This document shows, piece by piece, positions 17,125-26,080 of a stretch of 64,000 bases of DNA. Position 1 is the stretch's first letter. Every line of letters begins with the position of its first letter. The position numbers were made by a program, and so were the translations under genes. The DNA lies in contig JAEPQK010000004.1 of NCBI GenBank assembly GCA_017640615.1, forward strand, positions 248,001 to 312,000. The letters are read 5' to 3'. The notes beneath the pieces were generated by a model that saw nothing but the letters and a program-made list of their open reading frames with translations, ran no database searches and was not told the DNA's origin. The stretch is from Rhizobiaceae bacterium (GTDB lineage Bacteria > Pseudomonadota > Alphaproteobacteria > Rhizobiales > Rhizobiaceae).

Positions 17125-17772
17125 CTAGCCCTTCAGGCTGGCGACATATTCTTCTAGCGGCGCGCCGTAGTTCGGTGCAATTCCGCCCCGCTGTTCCGTT
17201 ATGTAGCCGCCGAAATAGGCCCAGAACGACGAAGCGAAATCGCCGAAATAGCCGTCGACGACATCCTTTGAGCACAGCCCGCCATCGACGCAAAACGCCA
17301 TGCGGTTAAGGAAATAGAGCATGCGGTCGAAATGGGCGCGGAATGTTTCGACCGGCATCGTACCGCCATCGGACTGCATTGCTGCAACGCCGACCCGGTC
17401 GAAATAGACGGCGCGCTCGGCCGCTGTCGCATTCTTGTCCAGCAATTCGCCGAACTGGGCGTTGAGCGCATCGAGCCGCTCGCCGATCGCCTGCTGTGCG
17501 GCCTGGAACTCCGGCTTCTCCCACAGCTCGATGAGCTGCAGCGTGCGCTCGACGCGGTTTTCCTCCCGCGTGTCGAGATATTGCAGCACTGAGAAGATGC
17601 CACCGACGATGATCAGTACGCGAACCGCAAAGCCGGACCAGGCGTAGGACCAGACGCGCCAGTCGCGGGATTTGAACGGATTGTCGTCGCCGTTTTCAAG
17701 ATCGGAATCCGGCTCCGTCTGCGAGGCGCGCCGGTTCATCTGTTGCGCGGTTGCCGGGCCGAGGCTCGTCAT
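17125..17772 (-). CDS. membrane-anchored DUF4760-like protein of unknown function
   Basis: This is a 215-residue protein. An acidic N-terminal stretch (about 1-40) precedes a single transmembrane helix (about 49-70, GFAVRVLIIVGGIFSVLQYL). The following helical domain begins RVERTLQLIELWEKPEF and includes ALNRMAFCVDGG-like and YFGDFASSFWAYFGGYITEQR stretches. The pattern resembles DUF4760 proteins. The start overlaps the stop of the upstream small secreted-protein gene by one base, so the two are coupled. It is the last gene of the metacaspase-like cluster. No catalytic motif is seen. An alternative start at the internal ATG of QQMNRR is possible. Confidence 0.65.
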   Translation of the reverse strand: MTSLGPATAQQMNRRASQTEPDSDLENGDDNPFKSRDWRVWSYAWSGFAVRVLIIVGGIFSVLQYLDTREENRVERTLQLIELWEKPEFQAAQQAIGERLDALNAQFGELLDKNATAAERAVYFDRVGVAAMQSDGGTMPVETFRAHFDRMLYFLNRMAFCVDGGLCSKDVVDGYFGDFASSFWAYFGGYITEQRGGIAPNYGAPLEEYVASLKG

Positions 17773-18137
17773 CAGCAATCCCCGAGATCGATCTGTGCGG
17801 AGGGGTCGAGCTCCGTTTCCGGGTCTTCCAGCTTGCGCTTCAGGCACACGAGCTGCGAGAGGGACAGGAAGAATTTGCGGCTCGGTGGCGCGGCTTCCGC
17901 GCTCGGGCCTCGCAGGGCGGCCACCACGCCGCGCTCTTCCTCGCAGTCTTCCAGATTGATCGCGACAGTCGCTGTCGATCGGCTCTCAAGCAGCGGATAT
18001 TGCTCAAGAAAACAGCTCGCCAGCGCGGAATTGATGACGACCGATTTCGCGCAAAGCCCGCACGCCTGCTCAGCCGCGCCAGCCTGGGCGGCCGCGAGCA
18101 TCAGCGAAAGCGTTGCGGCAATCGTTCGTCCCGACAT
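17772..18137 (-). CDS. small secreted cysteine-containing protein, function unknown
   Basis: This 121-residue protein has a clear Sec signal peptide (MSGRTIAATLSLMLAAAQAGAA, cleavage near residue 22). The mature part carries CGLC near its start and four more cysteines (SCFLE, EDCEEE, LVCLK and the C-terminal GDC), suggesting disulfides in the periplasm. I do not recognise a family. The ATG at 18137 was chosen because the signal peptide begins there; upstream extension gives an arginine-rich, unlikely sequence. It lies 76 bases after the metacaspase-like gene and is coupled to the membrane protein downstream. Confidence 0.65.
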   Translation of the reverse strand: MSGRTIAATLSLMLAAAQAGAAEQACGLCAKSVVINSALASCFLEQYPLLESRSTATVAINLEDCEEERGVVAALRGPSAEAAPPSRKFFLSLSQLVCLKRKLEDPETELDPSAQIDLGDC

Positions 18138-18213
18138 TCCGTCTCGTCCGGTTGACCTGCCCTGAAAATAGCCGCCGCCGCGCCTTTTGGATAGCGGCGG
18201 CAGGTGCTGCGTG

Positions 18214-20460
18214 TCATTCCGCCGGCACGTTCTCCAGCGGGTAGATAAGCACCGCGCCCTTGGAGGCAGGCGTTTGACCAAGCTTCATCGCTCCGCGCGT
18301 CGAAGGCGCATCGCCGATGTCGCGCAACAGCCCGGCAAAGCCTTCCGGGTGCGCTGCGGAGCGCGTCATCACGCGAACCCCTTCCTGCGCAAGGAAGCTC
18401 AGGTCTTCCATCGTGGTGATCGCGCTTCCTTCCGTCAGCACCACAACCATGCGCTCCACGCCAAAACTTTCGTCGTTGAATTGAAGCAGCGGCAGCTCGA
18501 CATCCGCGCCGTCATGCAGCCGCTCGGCATACATATGGCTGATCGAATAGTCGGAACCGATATACAGCACATTGATATCGACCGGCCGGCCGGAGCGGTT
18601 ATGTGCTTCCAGATGCACCTGGTCGCCCGGATGCACGACCGGCGTGGTCGCGGCTTCCAGCGGGGTCAGCTCGTCGCTCTCGGCCGGTTTCACCTTGAAC
18701 GCAACTTCGAATTCGCTGTCGTCGAAATTGTTGGCGGCGGCAAGGCGCGCAAGGTTGGTGGCGCGGAAGATGCGGGTCAGATTGTCCGCGATCTCGGTCT
18801 CGAGACCCTCCTGCGTGCTGCCTTCGAACCCGATCGAGGGCGGACGGCGGCCCTCCATGAGCGAAATTTCGGCTGTCGGCGGCAAAAACCAGAGACGCGG
18901 CGCGTCGCTGATCGCATTGCGCGTGCCAGTGTCGAGGGTTGCGGAGGTGGCTCCCGGCCCGGCGTCGGCAACCAGAAGCGCGACCTCCTGTTCGCTGAGC
19001 ACCGCAAGCTTGAGGTCGGCATCCTCGTCCGGTCCGACAAGCCGGATGTTCACCGGCGTGTCTTCATTCGCCGCGATCGCGTCCAGCAAAGCGTTGCTCG
19101 CCGCAACTTCATCGGTAAAATTCGAACTCTCCGCCGGCCGCGCGATCACCAGTTCGGTGTCGAACGCAACTTCCGCCAGTCGGGCATAAGCGCCGTCTGG
19201 AACGTCGCGTGGGTTGATCCTTGCCTTGCCGGCAAATTCCACCGTGCCGAGCTTTGCCGTGAGCGACTGCGCGGAGCGCACCTCGGCATAACCGATCGCG
19301 TTTTCTATGGCGTCGGCCGGCGAGTTGAGCAGCGCAAGCCGCGTGCCCGGCGCCAGCCGGTGCAGGGTGCCGGCGGGAATGGTCATGCCGCTGGGCTCGA
19401 CCTTGACCCGCCATTGCTGCACGAATTCGCCGCTCGATGTGCCGAACACCGGCGTGTCGAGATTGCCTTCGAACAGCGGCGTCGGCCGTGTGCGGTTTCC
19501 GGCCGCATATTCCTGCATCACGCTCTGGCCGAGTTGGCGGTAGCTCATGGCCGGGTTCTGCGCGAGCTTGGAAAAAAGCGTGTAGGTGAACAGGCCGAGC
19601 TTCTTTGCATCCTCGCTGCCGCGCGGCAGCGGCATTTCGGGCGTGGTCTCCACGGTCTGGGCGGCGAAAAACGCCACCATGCCGCCGGGCGTTAGCGCCT
19701 CCGCGCCGGTCGGCGATGCATCGGCCGCCGTCTGCTTGGCATAAAGCGCCAGCGCGCGGGTCTCCTCGCGCTCCAGGCTGCGGGTGGAGGCGCCCGCGGC
19801 TTCCAGCAGCGCGTCGGCAAATGCGCGTTCAGGAATGCCGAGCTGGTCGGGGTCGATCTTGCGGTTGGTCACATCGCCGTCGAGCGCCCGCGTCGCTGTG
19901 CCGGAATGACAGGCGTCGATCACGATCCAGACAAACGCGCCCTTGTCGCGAATTGCCTGAACCGCCGCACCGATCTCGTCGTCCGGGAAGGCGGATGGGA
20001 TGCCCTTGGACCGATCGACCCAGGGTTTGATGTCGGCGGGCAGAAACACCTCGTCGAGCCCGTCGGGTTCCGAGGTCACATCGGCAGCGGGCTGCTGAAT
20101 GCCGTGGCCGGAAAAATGCAGATAGACAAAATCGCCGCGCTCCGATTTCGCGGCGGCTTCGGCGAGCGCGTCGAGAATGGCCTGCCGCGTCGGCGAGGTC
20201 GCGGCGCCCTCGAGCCCGTCGGCAAGCACGGTCACGTTTTCGGGTGCAAACGGCACGGGCGCGCCGTTGGTGAGGTATTCGCGGACAAGCTGCGCGTCGT
20301 TGTTGGGGCCGATGAGGTCGGCGCCCTGCACGTTCGGATATTTGGTCACCGCAACTAGCACCGCGCGGTTGGTCCGCGCTTCGGCCGCCGTTAGCATCGC
20401 TCCGCTTGCGAGCACCGCGAGAGTGGCCGCGAACGATCGCGCGCTCTTGCCGATTCTCAT
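18214..20460 (-). CDS. secreted caspase-family (metacaspase-like, peptidase C14) protein
   Basis: This 748-residue protein has an N-terminal Sec signal (about 1-28), then a caspase-hemoglobinase fold (about 30-330). The catalytic histidine is H119 in LHFSGHG and the cysteine is C184 in IDACHSGT, both intact. The long C-terminal part includes a region (about 585-700, VHPGDQVHLEAHNRSGRPV and VLYIGSDYSISHMYAE) resembling DUF4384, which often accompanies bacterial caspase-like proteins. The protein is probably periplasmic and specific for Arg/Lys or another residue; the substrate is unknown. It is followed on the same strand by two small exported or membrane proteins. Confidence 0.85.
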   Translation of the reverse strand: MRIGKSARSFAATLAVLASGAMLTAAEARTNRAVLVAVTKYPNVQGADLIGPNNDAQLVREYLTNGAPVPFAPENVTVLADGLEGAATSPTRQAILDALAEAAAKSERGDFVYLHFSGHGIQQPAADVTSEPDGLDEVFLPADIKPWVDRSKGIPSAFPDDEIGAAVQAIRDKGAFVWIVIDACHSGTATRALDGDVTNRKIDPDQLGIPERAFADALLEAAGASTRSLEREETRALALYAKQTAADASPTGAEALTPGGMVAFFAAQTVETTPEMPLPRGSEDAKKLGLFTYTLFSKLAQNPAMSYRQLGQSVMQEYAAGNRTRPTPLFEGNLDTPVFGTSSGEFVQQWRVKVEPSGMTIPAGTLHRLAPGTRLALLNSPADAIENAIGYAEVRSAQSLTAKLGTVEFAGKARINPRDVPDGAYARLAEVAFDTELVIARPAESSNFTDEVAASNALLDAIAANEDTPVNIRLVGPDEDADLKLAVLSEQEVALLVADAGPGATSATLDTGTRNAISDAPRLWFLPPTAEISLMEGRRPPSIGFEGSTQEGLETEIADNLTRIFRATNLARLAAANNFDDSEFEVAFKVKPAESDELTPLEAATTPVVHPGDQVHLEAHNRSGRPVDINVLYIGSDYSISHMYAERLHDGADVELPLLQFNDESFGVERMVVVLTEGSAITTMEDLSFLAQEGVRVMTRSAAHPEGFAGLLRDIGDAPSTRGAMKLGQTPASKGAVLIYPLENVPAE

Positions 20461-20547
20461 TCAAATCTCCCAACCCTAAGAAACCCAAGCCGTGCTCAGC
20501 TTCTACAGGAATGGGGCGGGATTGGGGAGGTTCGGACGGGTGAGCGC

Positions 20548-23475
20548 CTAATGCGCTTCGTCCCAGTTGTCGGCCGCTCGGGCATCGACATGCAGCGGCA
20601 CCGCCATCGATATCGCCGGCATTGCCGCGTTTTCCATGATGTCGCGGATCACCGGCATAGCCTGCTCCACCTCGGTCTCGGGCGCTTCGAAAATCAGCTC
20701 GTCATGCACCTGCAGGAGCATCTGCACATTGGCGAGCTGGGCGTTTTCGAGTGCGGCATCCATGCGCACCATCGCGCGGCGGATAATGTCGGCGGCCGAA
20801 CCTTGGATCGGCGCATTGATCGCAGCGCGCTCCGAAAAGGCCCTGTGCTGCGGGTTGGACGCGCGAATTTCGGGATAATGCGCCCGCCGACCGAAGATCG
20901 TCTCAACATAGCCGTGCTCGCGGCAAAACGCCTTGGTGTTTTCGATGTAGTCGCGAATGCCCGGAAAGCGCTCGAAATATTTGTTGATGTAGTCGCCTGC
21001 TTCCGAGCGCTCGATGCCGAGCTGGTTGGCGAGGCCGAAGGCCGAAATGCCGTATATGATGCCGAAATTGATCGCCTTGGCGCGGCGGCGCACCTCGGGT
21101 GGCATTCCCTCCACCGGCACCGAAAACATCTCCGAAGCCGTCATTGCGTGGATGTCGACGCCGTCTTCGAACGCTTTTCTGAGCTGCGGAATGTCGGCCA
21201 CATGCGCCAGCACGCGCAGCTCGATCTGGCTGTAGTCGGCCGAAATCAGCTTGTTGCCGGGTTCCGCGATGAAGGCGGCGCGAATTTTGCGGCCCTCGGT
21301 CGTGCGGATCGGAATATTCTGCAGGTTCGGCTCCGAGGAAGAGAGCCGACCGGTCGTGGTCGAAGCCAGCGCATAAGATGTGTGAACGCGCTTTGACTGC
21401 GGGTTGATGTAGTCGGGCAGGGCGTCCGTGTAGGTCGATTTTAGCTTGGTCACCTGGCGCCAGTCGACGATCTTGCGTGGTAGTTCGTGTCCCTCCGCAG
21501 CCAGCTCCTCCAGTATCTGCGCCGAGGTCGACCATTGCCCGGTCTTGGTCTTGCTGCCGCCGGGCAGCCCCATCTTGCCGAACAGGATTTCGCCGAGTTG
21601 CTTGGGCGAACCGATGGTGAAGCGGTCGCCCGCAAGTTCGTAGATTTCGTCTTCCAGCGCGGCAGCACCTTGCGCGAATTCTCCTGAAAGCCGTGAAAGG
21701 ATCTGCCGGTCGACCGAGATGCCGCGCTGCTCCATACGGCCGAGCACGCTCACCAGCGGGCGTTCCAGCCGTTCATAAACGCTGGCCAGCCCCTTCGAGA
21801 TCAGCCGCGGTTTGAGCGCAAGCCACAGCCTGAGCGTGACGTCGGCAATTTCGCCGGCATATGCGGCGGCCTTGTCCACCGCCACAAGATCGAAGGGGAG
21901 TGCGCTGCGCCCGCTGCCCGTAAGCTCCTTCAGCGCGGTGGGTGTGTGGCCGAGCCAGCGCTCCGAAAGCGCCTCCATGCTCTGCCCGCCCGAGCCAGCG
22001 TCGGTGACGTAGGAGAGCAGCATCGTGTCGTCATAGTTCACGATGTCGATGCCGTGCCGGTTCATCGCGACGAGATACTGTTTGAGGTTCTGGCCGATCT
22101 TCAGGATCGAGCGGTCTTCGAGCACCGATTTAAGCACGGCGAGCGCATCGCGCACCGCTATCTGGCCCTCCACCAGCCCGCCGCCGAGCAGATCGCTGTC
22201 GCGGTCCTTGTGAGCAAGAGGCACATAGGCCACCTGGCCGGGTTTGGTCGCAATTGCGAAGCCGACCAGTTCAGCCCGCATCGGATCAGGCGAAGTCGTT
22301 TCGAGATCGAAGGAAAAATGGCCGAGCTCGCGCGCCGCGTCTGCCCATTTTTCCAGTTCGGCAAGGTCGCGCAGTGTCTCGTAGCGCGCGGTGTCCACGT
22401 CCTGCGCGACGATCTGCTCAGCCCGCTTGGACGCCAGAGCGGAAGGCCGGTATTCCTTCTCGCCGGATGCGCTAGCGTCATCGCCGCTTTCGGCCTCCGC
22501 GGCTTTGCCGGAGCCGACATCTGGACCATGCGCGTCGCTGCCCCACTCGACCTTCACATGAACCGGATCGATTTCCCCTGCCTCCGCGCCCGTTTCTTCA
22601 GAAACGCGGCGGGTGAGCGAGGAAAACTCCATCGTCTTCAAAAAGCCGATCAGCTTAGGCCCGTCCGGCGGCTGCAGTGCAAAATGGTCGATCGATTCCT
22701 TGACCGGCACGTCTCGTTTCAGGCGCACCAGTTCGCGCGAAATACGCGCTTTCTCGGCATGTTCGATCAGGTTTTCGCGGCGTTTCTGCTGTTTGATCTC
22801 GCCCGCGCGCTCAAGCAGCGTGTCGAGATCGCCATATTCCTCCAGAAGCTGCGCCGCTGTCTTTGGGCCGATGCCCGGAACTCCGGGTACATTGTCGACC
22901 GAGTCTCCGGTCAGCGCCTGCAGGTCGATCATCTTGTCGGGGCCGACACCCCATTTTTCCATGACCTCGGAAATGCCGATCTCGCGGTCCTTCATCGGGT
23001 CGTACATGCCGACATGGTCGGTCACGAGCTGCATCAGATCCTTGTCGGAGGAGATAATCGTCGTATCGCCGCCCGCCTCGGTCATTTGACGGGCATAGGT
23101 TGCGATCAGGTCGTCTGCCTCGAAGCCTTCCATCTCGATACAGGGCAGGTTGAAGGCCTTGGTCGCCTCGCGGATCAGCCCGAACTGCGGAATGAGGTCT
23201 TCCGGCGGCTCCGAGCGGTTCGCCTTGTAGTCCTGATAAATCTCGTGGCGGAACGTCTTCGACGAATAGTCGAAAATCACCGCCAGATGAGTGGGCACGA
23301 CGCCGACATCGGTATTGCGCGCGTCCAACATCAGCTTCCACAGCATGTTGCAGAAGCCGGACACGGCGCCCACCGGCAGGCCGTCGGATTTGCGGGTCAG
23401 CGGCGGCAGTGCGTGATACGCGCGAAAAATGTAGCCGGAACCGTCAACGAGGAAGAGATGATCGCCTTTTGCCAT
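20548..23475 (-). CDS. polA: DNA polymerase I
   Basis: This 975-residue, three-domain enzyme has an N-terminal 5'-3' exonuclease (about 1-290, MAKGDHLFLVDGSGYIFRAYH onward). The 3'-5' proofreading domain retains its metal ligands (FSFDLETT, about residue 380). The polymerase domain has YSQIELRVLAH (motif A), RRAKAINFGIIYG (O-helix) and QVHDELIFE (motif C). It fills Okazaki gaps and repairs DNA. The ATG at 23475 was chosen because the conserved sequence starts there; the frame extends 20 residues upstream without family similarity. It is divergent from a probable sRNA and the M20 peptidase. Confidence 0.97.
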   Translation of the reverse strand: MAKGDHLFLVDGSGYIFRAYHALPPLTRKSDGLPVGAVSGFCNMLWKLMLDARNTDVGVVPTHLAVIFDYSSKTFRHEIYQDYKANRSEPPEDLIPQFGLIREATKAFNLPCIEMEGFEADDLIATYARQMTEAGGDTTIISSDKDLMQLVTDHVGMYDPMKDREIGISEVMEKWGVGPDKMIDLQALTGDSVDNVPGVPGIGPKTAAQLLEEYGDLDTLLERAGEIKQQKRRENLIEHAEKARISRELVRLKRDVPVKESIDHFALQPPDGPKLIGFLKTMEFSSLTRRVSEETGAEAGEIDPVHVKVEWGSDAHGPDVGSGKAAEAESGDDASASGEKEYRPSALASKRAEQIVAQDVDTARYETLRDLAELEKWADAARELGHFSFDLETTSPDPMRAELVGFAIATKPGQVAYVPLAHKDRDSDLLGGGLVEGQIAVRDALAVLKSVLEDRSILKIGQNLKQYLVAMNRHGIDIVNYDDTMLLSYVTDAGSGGQSMEALSERWLGHTPTALKELTGSGRSALPFDLVAVDKAAAYAGEIADVTLRLWLALKPRLISKGLASVYERLERPLVSVLGRMEQRGISVDRQILSRLSGEFAQGAAALEDEIYELAGDRFTIGSPKQLGEILFGKMGLPGGSKTKTGQWSTSAQILEELAAEGHELPRKIVDWRQVTKLKSTYTDALPDYINPQSKRVHTSYALASTTTGRLSSSEPNLQNIPIRTTEGRKIRAAFIAEPGNKLISADYSQIELRVLAHVADIPQLRKAFEDGVDIHAMTASEMFSVPVEGMPPEVRRRAKAINFGIIYGISAFGLANQLGIERSEAGDYINKYFERFPGIRDYIENTKAFCREHGYVETIFGRRAHYPEIRASNPQHRAFSERAAINAPIQGSAADIIRRAMVRMDAALENAQLANVQMLLQVHDELIFEAPETEVEQAMPVIRDIMENAAMPAISMAVPLHVDARAADNWDEAH

Positions 23476-23682
23476 GGGCCGAAGGGGTAGCCCGCGGTCG
23501 CCGCTGTGTCCATTGTAAAGAACGGGCCCTGACAACGCTCCTGACGCGCTCCCGCATCCCTCACGCCTTCGTTACACAACTGTAATGTTGACGCCCTTGA
23601 ATCGCCACTATCGCGATCACAAATCCATGTCATCGGCAATTTTCGCCGGGTCCGGATCATAGGCCCGTCCCCCGCCTACCCG

Positions 23683-23780
23683 GACATCATAAGACGGCAG
23701 CCTCATCCCCCTCTCCGGGCTGCCGTCCAGTTTGAAGTAACGCCGCCGTGGTCCCCCCTCCACCACGGCGGCACTTTTTT
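23683..23780 (+). ncRNA. probable two-hairpin small RNA with C-rich loops and a terminator
   Basis: The 387-base gap between polA and the M20 peptidase holds two perfect hairpins in a row. GACGGCAGCC (23693-23702) pairs with GGCTGCCGTC (23718-23727) around a loop TCATCCCCCTCTCCG. GCCGCCGTGG (23742-23751) pairs with CCACGGCGGC (23763-23772) around TCCCCCCTCCA, followed by six T (23775-23780). No plus-strand gene precedes it, so the terminator implies its own transcript. C/U-rich loops can pair with Shine-Dalgarno sequences. From memory, the rhizobial alpha-r8/MmgR sRNA has this architecture and lies near polA; that match is tentative. The 5' end is estimated and I found no convincing promoter. 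Confidence 0.7.
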
Positions 23781-23862
23781 GAGTGGTCCAGACGGCAAAT
23801 TCCCTTCCAGTCGCCGCGTCTCGCCGATAGGTTCCGCACCATCTCATTTCAGCGAGGCCCAA

Positions 23863-25248
23863 ATGCCCGAACTTTCTCCCGTTCTTGACGCTATCGACCG
23901 CGAATTCGACAACAGCCTCGACAGGCTGTTTGAATTGCTGCGCATCAAGTCGATTTCCACCGATCCTGCCTTCAAGGCCGATTGCCGCGCCGCCGCCGAA
24001 TGGCTGGCGAAGGATTTGAAGTCGATCGGCTTCGACGCCAGTGTGCGCGATACCATCGGCCATCCGATGGTCGTGGGTCACCACGAAGGCCCGTCGCCTG
24101 ACGCCCCGCACGTGCTCTTTTACGGCCACTACGACGTCCAGCCGGTCGATCCGCTGTCGCTCTGGCATGACGACCCGTTCGATCCGGCCGTGAAGGAAGT
24201 CGACGGTGTTCGTGTCATCACAGGGCGCGGTTCGTCCGACGACAAGGGCCAGCTCATGACCTTTGTGGAGGCCTGCCGCGCCTACAAGGCCGCGCATGGC
24301 GGGTTGCCCTGCCGCGTCACGGTGCTGTTCGAGGGCGAGGAGGAATCCGGTTCGCCCTCTCTGCATCCCTTCCTCGAAGCAAATGCGGATGAGCTGAGGG
24401 CCGATTTCGCCATGGTCTGTGACACCGGGATGTGGGACGCCGAAACGCCGGCCATCACCACGGGTCTGCGCGGCCTGGTCGGCGAGGAAATCACCATCCA
24501 TGCCGCCGACCGCGATCTGCATTCGGGCGTCTATGGCGGTGCGGCCGCCAACCCGATCCGCATTCTGGCGAAGGTTTTGGGCGACGTTCACGACGACAGT
24601 GGCCGTGTCACCATCCCGGGCTTTTATGACGGCGTTGAGGAAACGCCGGAGCAGATCAAGCAGTCATGGGACAAGCTTGGTCTGACCGCGGAGAAGTTCC
24701 TCGGCGAGATTGGGCTTTCGATCCCGTCGGGTGAGACCGGCCGTTCGGTCCTCGAGCTTGTCTGGGCTCGCCCAACGGCCGAATTCAACGGCATTTCCGG
24801 CGGCTATGAGGGTGACGGCTTCAAGACCGTGATCGCGGCCAAAGCATCAGCCAAAGTTTCGTTCCGGCTTGTGCACCAGCAAGACCCGGCCAAGATCAGA
24901 TCGGCATTCCGTGCTTTTGTCGAAGAACGCATTCCGGCCGATTGCCGCGTTGAGTTTGAGGAACATGGCTCCGGGCCTGCCATTCAGCTGGCGTTCGATT
25001 CCCCGATGGTGACCAATGCGAAGTCGGCCCTTTCGGACGAGTGGGGCAAGCCCGCGCAGATCATCGCAATGGGCGGCTCTATTCCAATCGTTGGCGATTT
25101 CCAGTCCAAGCTCGGCATGGATTCGCTGCTGGTCGGCTTCGGGCTCGACGACGACCGCATCCATTCGCCCAATGAGAAGTACAACATTTCGTCCTTCCAT
25201 AAGGGCCAGCGCTCCTGGGCGCGCATTCTGGATGCGATCGCGTCGTAA
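23863..25248 (+). CDS. M20 family metallopeptidase (dipeptidase-like)
   Basis: This is a 461-residue cytoplasmic zinc peptidase. The metal-binding histidine-aspartate motif is YGHYDVQP (about residues 86-93). The second aspartate is in GRGSSDDKGQ (about 126), the catalytic and metal glutamates are in FEGEEESGSP (about 156-162) and another ligand is in CDTGMWD. A dimerisation domain occupies the middle (about 200-350). It probably cleaves dipeptides or N-acyl amino acids. The ATG at 23863 begins the conserved sequence; an upstream frame through the terminator is not credible. Confidence 0.9.
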   Translation: MPELSPVLDAIDREFDNSLDRLFELLRIKSISTDPAFKADCRAAAEWLAKDLKSIGFDASVRDTIGHPMVVGHHEGPSPDAPHVLFYGHYDVQPVDPLSLWHDDPFDPAVKEVDGVRVITGRGSSDDKGQLMTFVEACRAYKAAHGGLPCRVTVLFEGEEESGSPSLHPFLEANADELRADFAMVCDTGMWDAETPAITTGLRGLVGEEITIHAADRDLHSGVYGGAAANPIRILAKVLGDVHDDSGRVTIPGFYDGVEETPEQIKQSWDKLGLTAEKFLGEIGLSIPSGETGRSVLELVWARPTAEFNGISGGYEGDGFKTVIAAKASAKVSFRLVHQQDPAKIRSAFRAFVEERIPADCRVEFEEHGSGPAIQLAFDSPMVTNAKSALSDEWGKPAQIIAMGGSIPIVGDFQSKLGMDSLLVGFGLDDDRIHSPNEKYNISSFHKGQRSWARILDAIAS

Positions 25249-25254
25249 GTCGCC

Positions 25255-26013
25255 TCAGGCGAGCCGGTAGAGTATGGGTATCGCGGCCGTATCGTTGGCC
25301 TCGAAATGGGCGAGCACATAGCGCCGGAAGCTCGGCTTGAAGAGCAGCGACGGCACGATGTCGCCCAGACCGTCCCACCGGCAGTGATTGACGATGGTGT
25401 ATTGCGCGCCCTTCTGGTCCAGCGGGCGCGTGAGCACCGAATTGTCGAGGCCGGTCTGGTCCATAAACCAGCCGGCCGTGTAATCCCACACGGCGAGGTT
25501 CTGCGTTTCGTCGGCTGCGAAGAAATAGTTGATCAGAAACACGCCGTCGCGGCTGTGGTCCACGTCTCCGATACGCCGCAGATTGGCGCCCACCATGCGA
25601 TAGCTGTGTTTCGCAGCTTCGGTCAAACGCGCTTCTATCGCGGCCAATTCGGGCGAGGCTGCTATGTCCGCCGCTTCATCGGGGCTGGCGACACGCACCA
25701 GAAGCGCAAGATCGTAGCGCGCTATGTGAACATCTGGCCGCTTTTGCAGATATGCGCCACGCCCTGGCGGGATGAGCAACGCCTTGAACAGTGTCGCTTC
25801 CTCCACCGCGTCCAGCGCTTCGAGCGCCGGCAGCAGGGCCTTGAGGTCGGCGATCAGGCGCTTCTTGGCAGCGCTTTCGATGAAATAGCCGATTGGCGGG
25901 CGCCGGTCGATTTCGCCGGCGAGCAGAACATAGCCGCGGCCGTTTGGCTCCTGTAGCGAAACCTTTGGAAAACTGCCGGCATCACTCAGTCTGACGAGTT
26001 CGTGGTTTGTCAT
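25255..26013 (-). CDS. conserved hypothetical protein divergent from a MarR regulator
   Basis: This 252-residue soluble protein has no signal peptide or membrane segment. Notable stretches are GYVLLAGEIDRRPPIGYFIE, IARYDLALLVRV, two-fold FLINYFFAADETQNLAVWDYTAGWF and a WDGLGDIVPSLLFKPSFRRYV end. The mid-protein resembles alpha+beta-barrel-like stress or monooxygenase folds, but I cannot assign a family. It starts 67 bases from the divergent MarR gene, and a palindrome lies between them, so it is the probable target of that regulator. Its 3' end is 6 bases from the convergent M20 gene. Confidence 0.7.
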   Translation of the reverse strand: MTNHELVRLSDAGSFPKVSLQEPNGRGYVLLAGEIDRRPPIGYFIESAAKKRLIADLKALLPALEALDAVEEATLFKALLIPPGRGAYLQKRPDVHIARYDLALLVRVASPDEAADIAASPELAAIEARLTEAAKHSYRMVGANLRRIGDVDHSRDGVFLINYFFAADETQNLAVWDYTAGWFMDQTGLDNSVLTRPLDQKGAQYTIVNHCRWDGLGDIVPSLLFKPSFRRYVLAHFEANDTAAIPILYRLA

Positions 26014-26058
26014 TTTCTCCCACCTTCTCCAGCTTTGCGGAGCTTGTCCGCCAAATAG

Positions 26059-26071
26059 GTGTAATATACAC
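26059..26071. promoter_or_regulatory. palindromic operator candidate for the MarR regulator
   Basis: GTGTA-ATA-TACAC is a perfect palindrome with a 3-base centre, located 10 bases before the marR-type start and 46 bases before the divergent start. A/T-rich palindromes of this size are typical MarR-family binding sites. Confidence 0.55.
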
Positions 26072-26080
26072 ATAATAGCT

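Noticed and set aside
18187..19695. 502-codon plus-strand frame opposite the metacaspase-like gene
   Set aside because: The minus-strand product has a signal peptide, catalytic dyad and conserved domains; the plus-strand product is Arg/His-rich and unrelated to anything recognisable.
21946..23490. 514-codon plus-strand frame opposite polA
   Set aside because: It is the antisense shadow of polA, has no ribosome-binding site and no recognisable domain.
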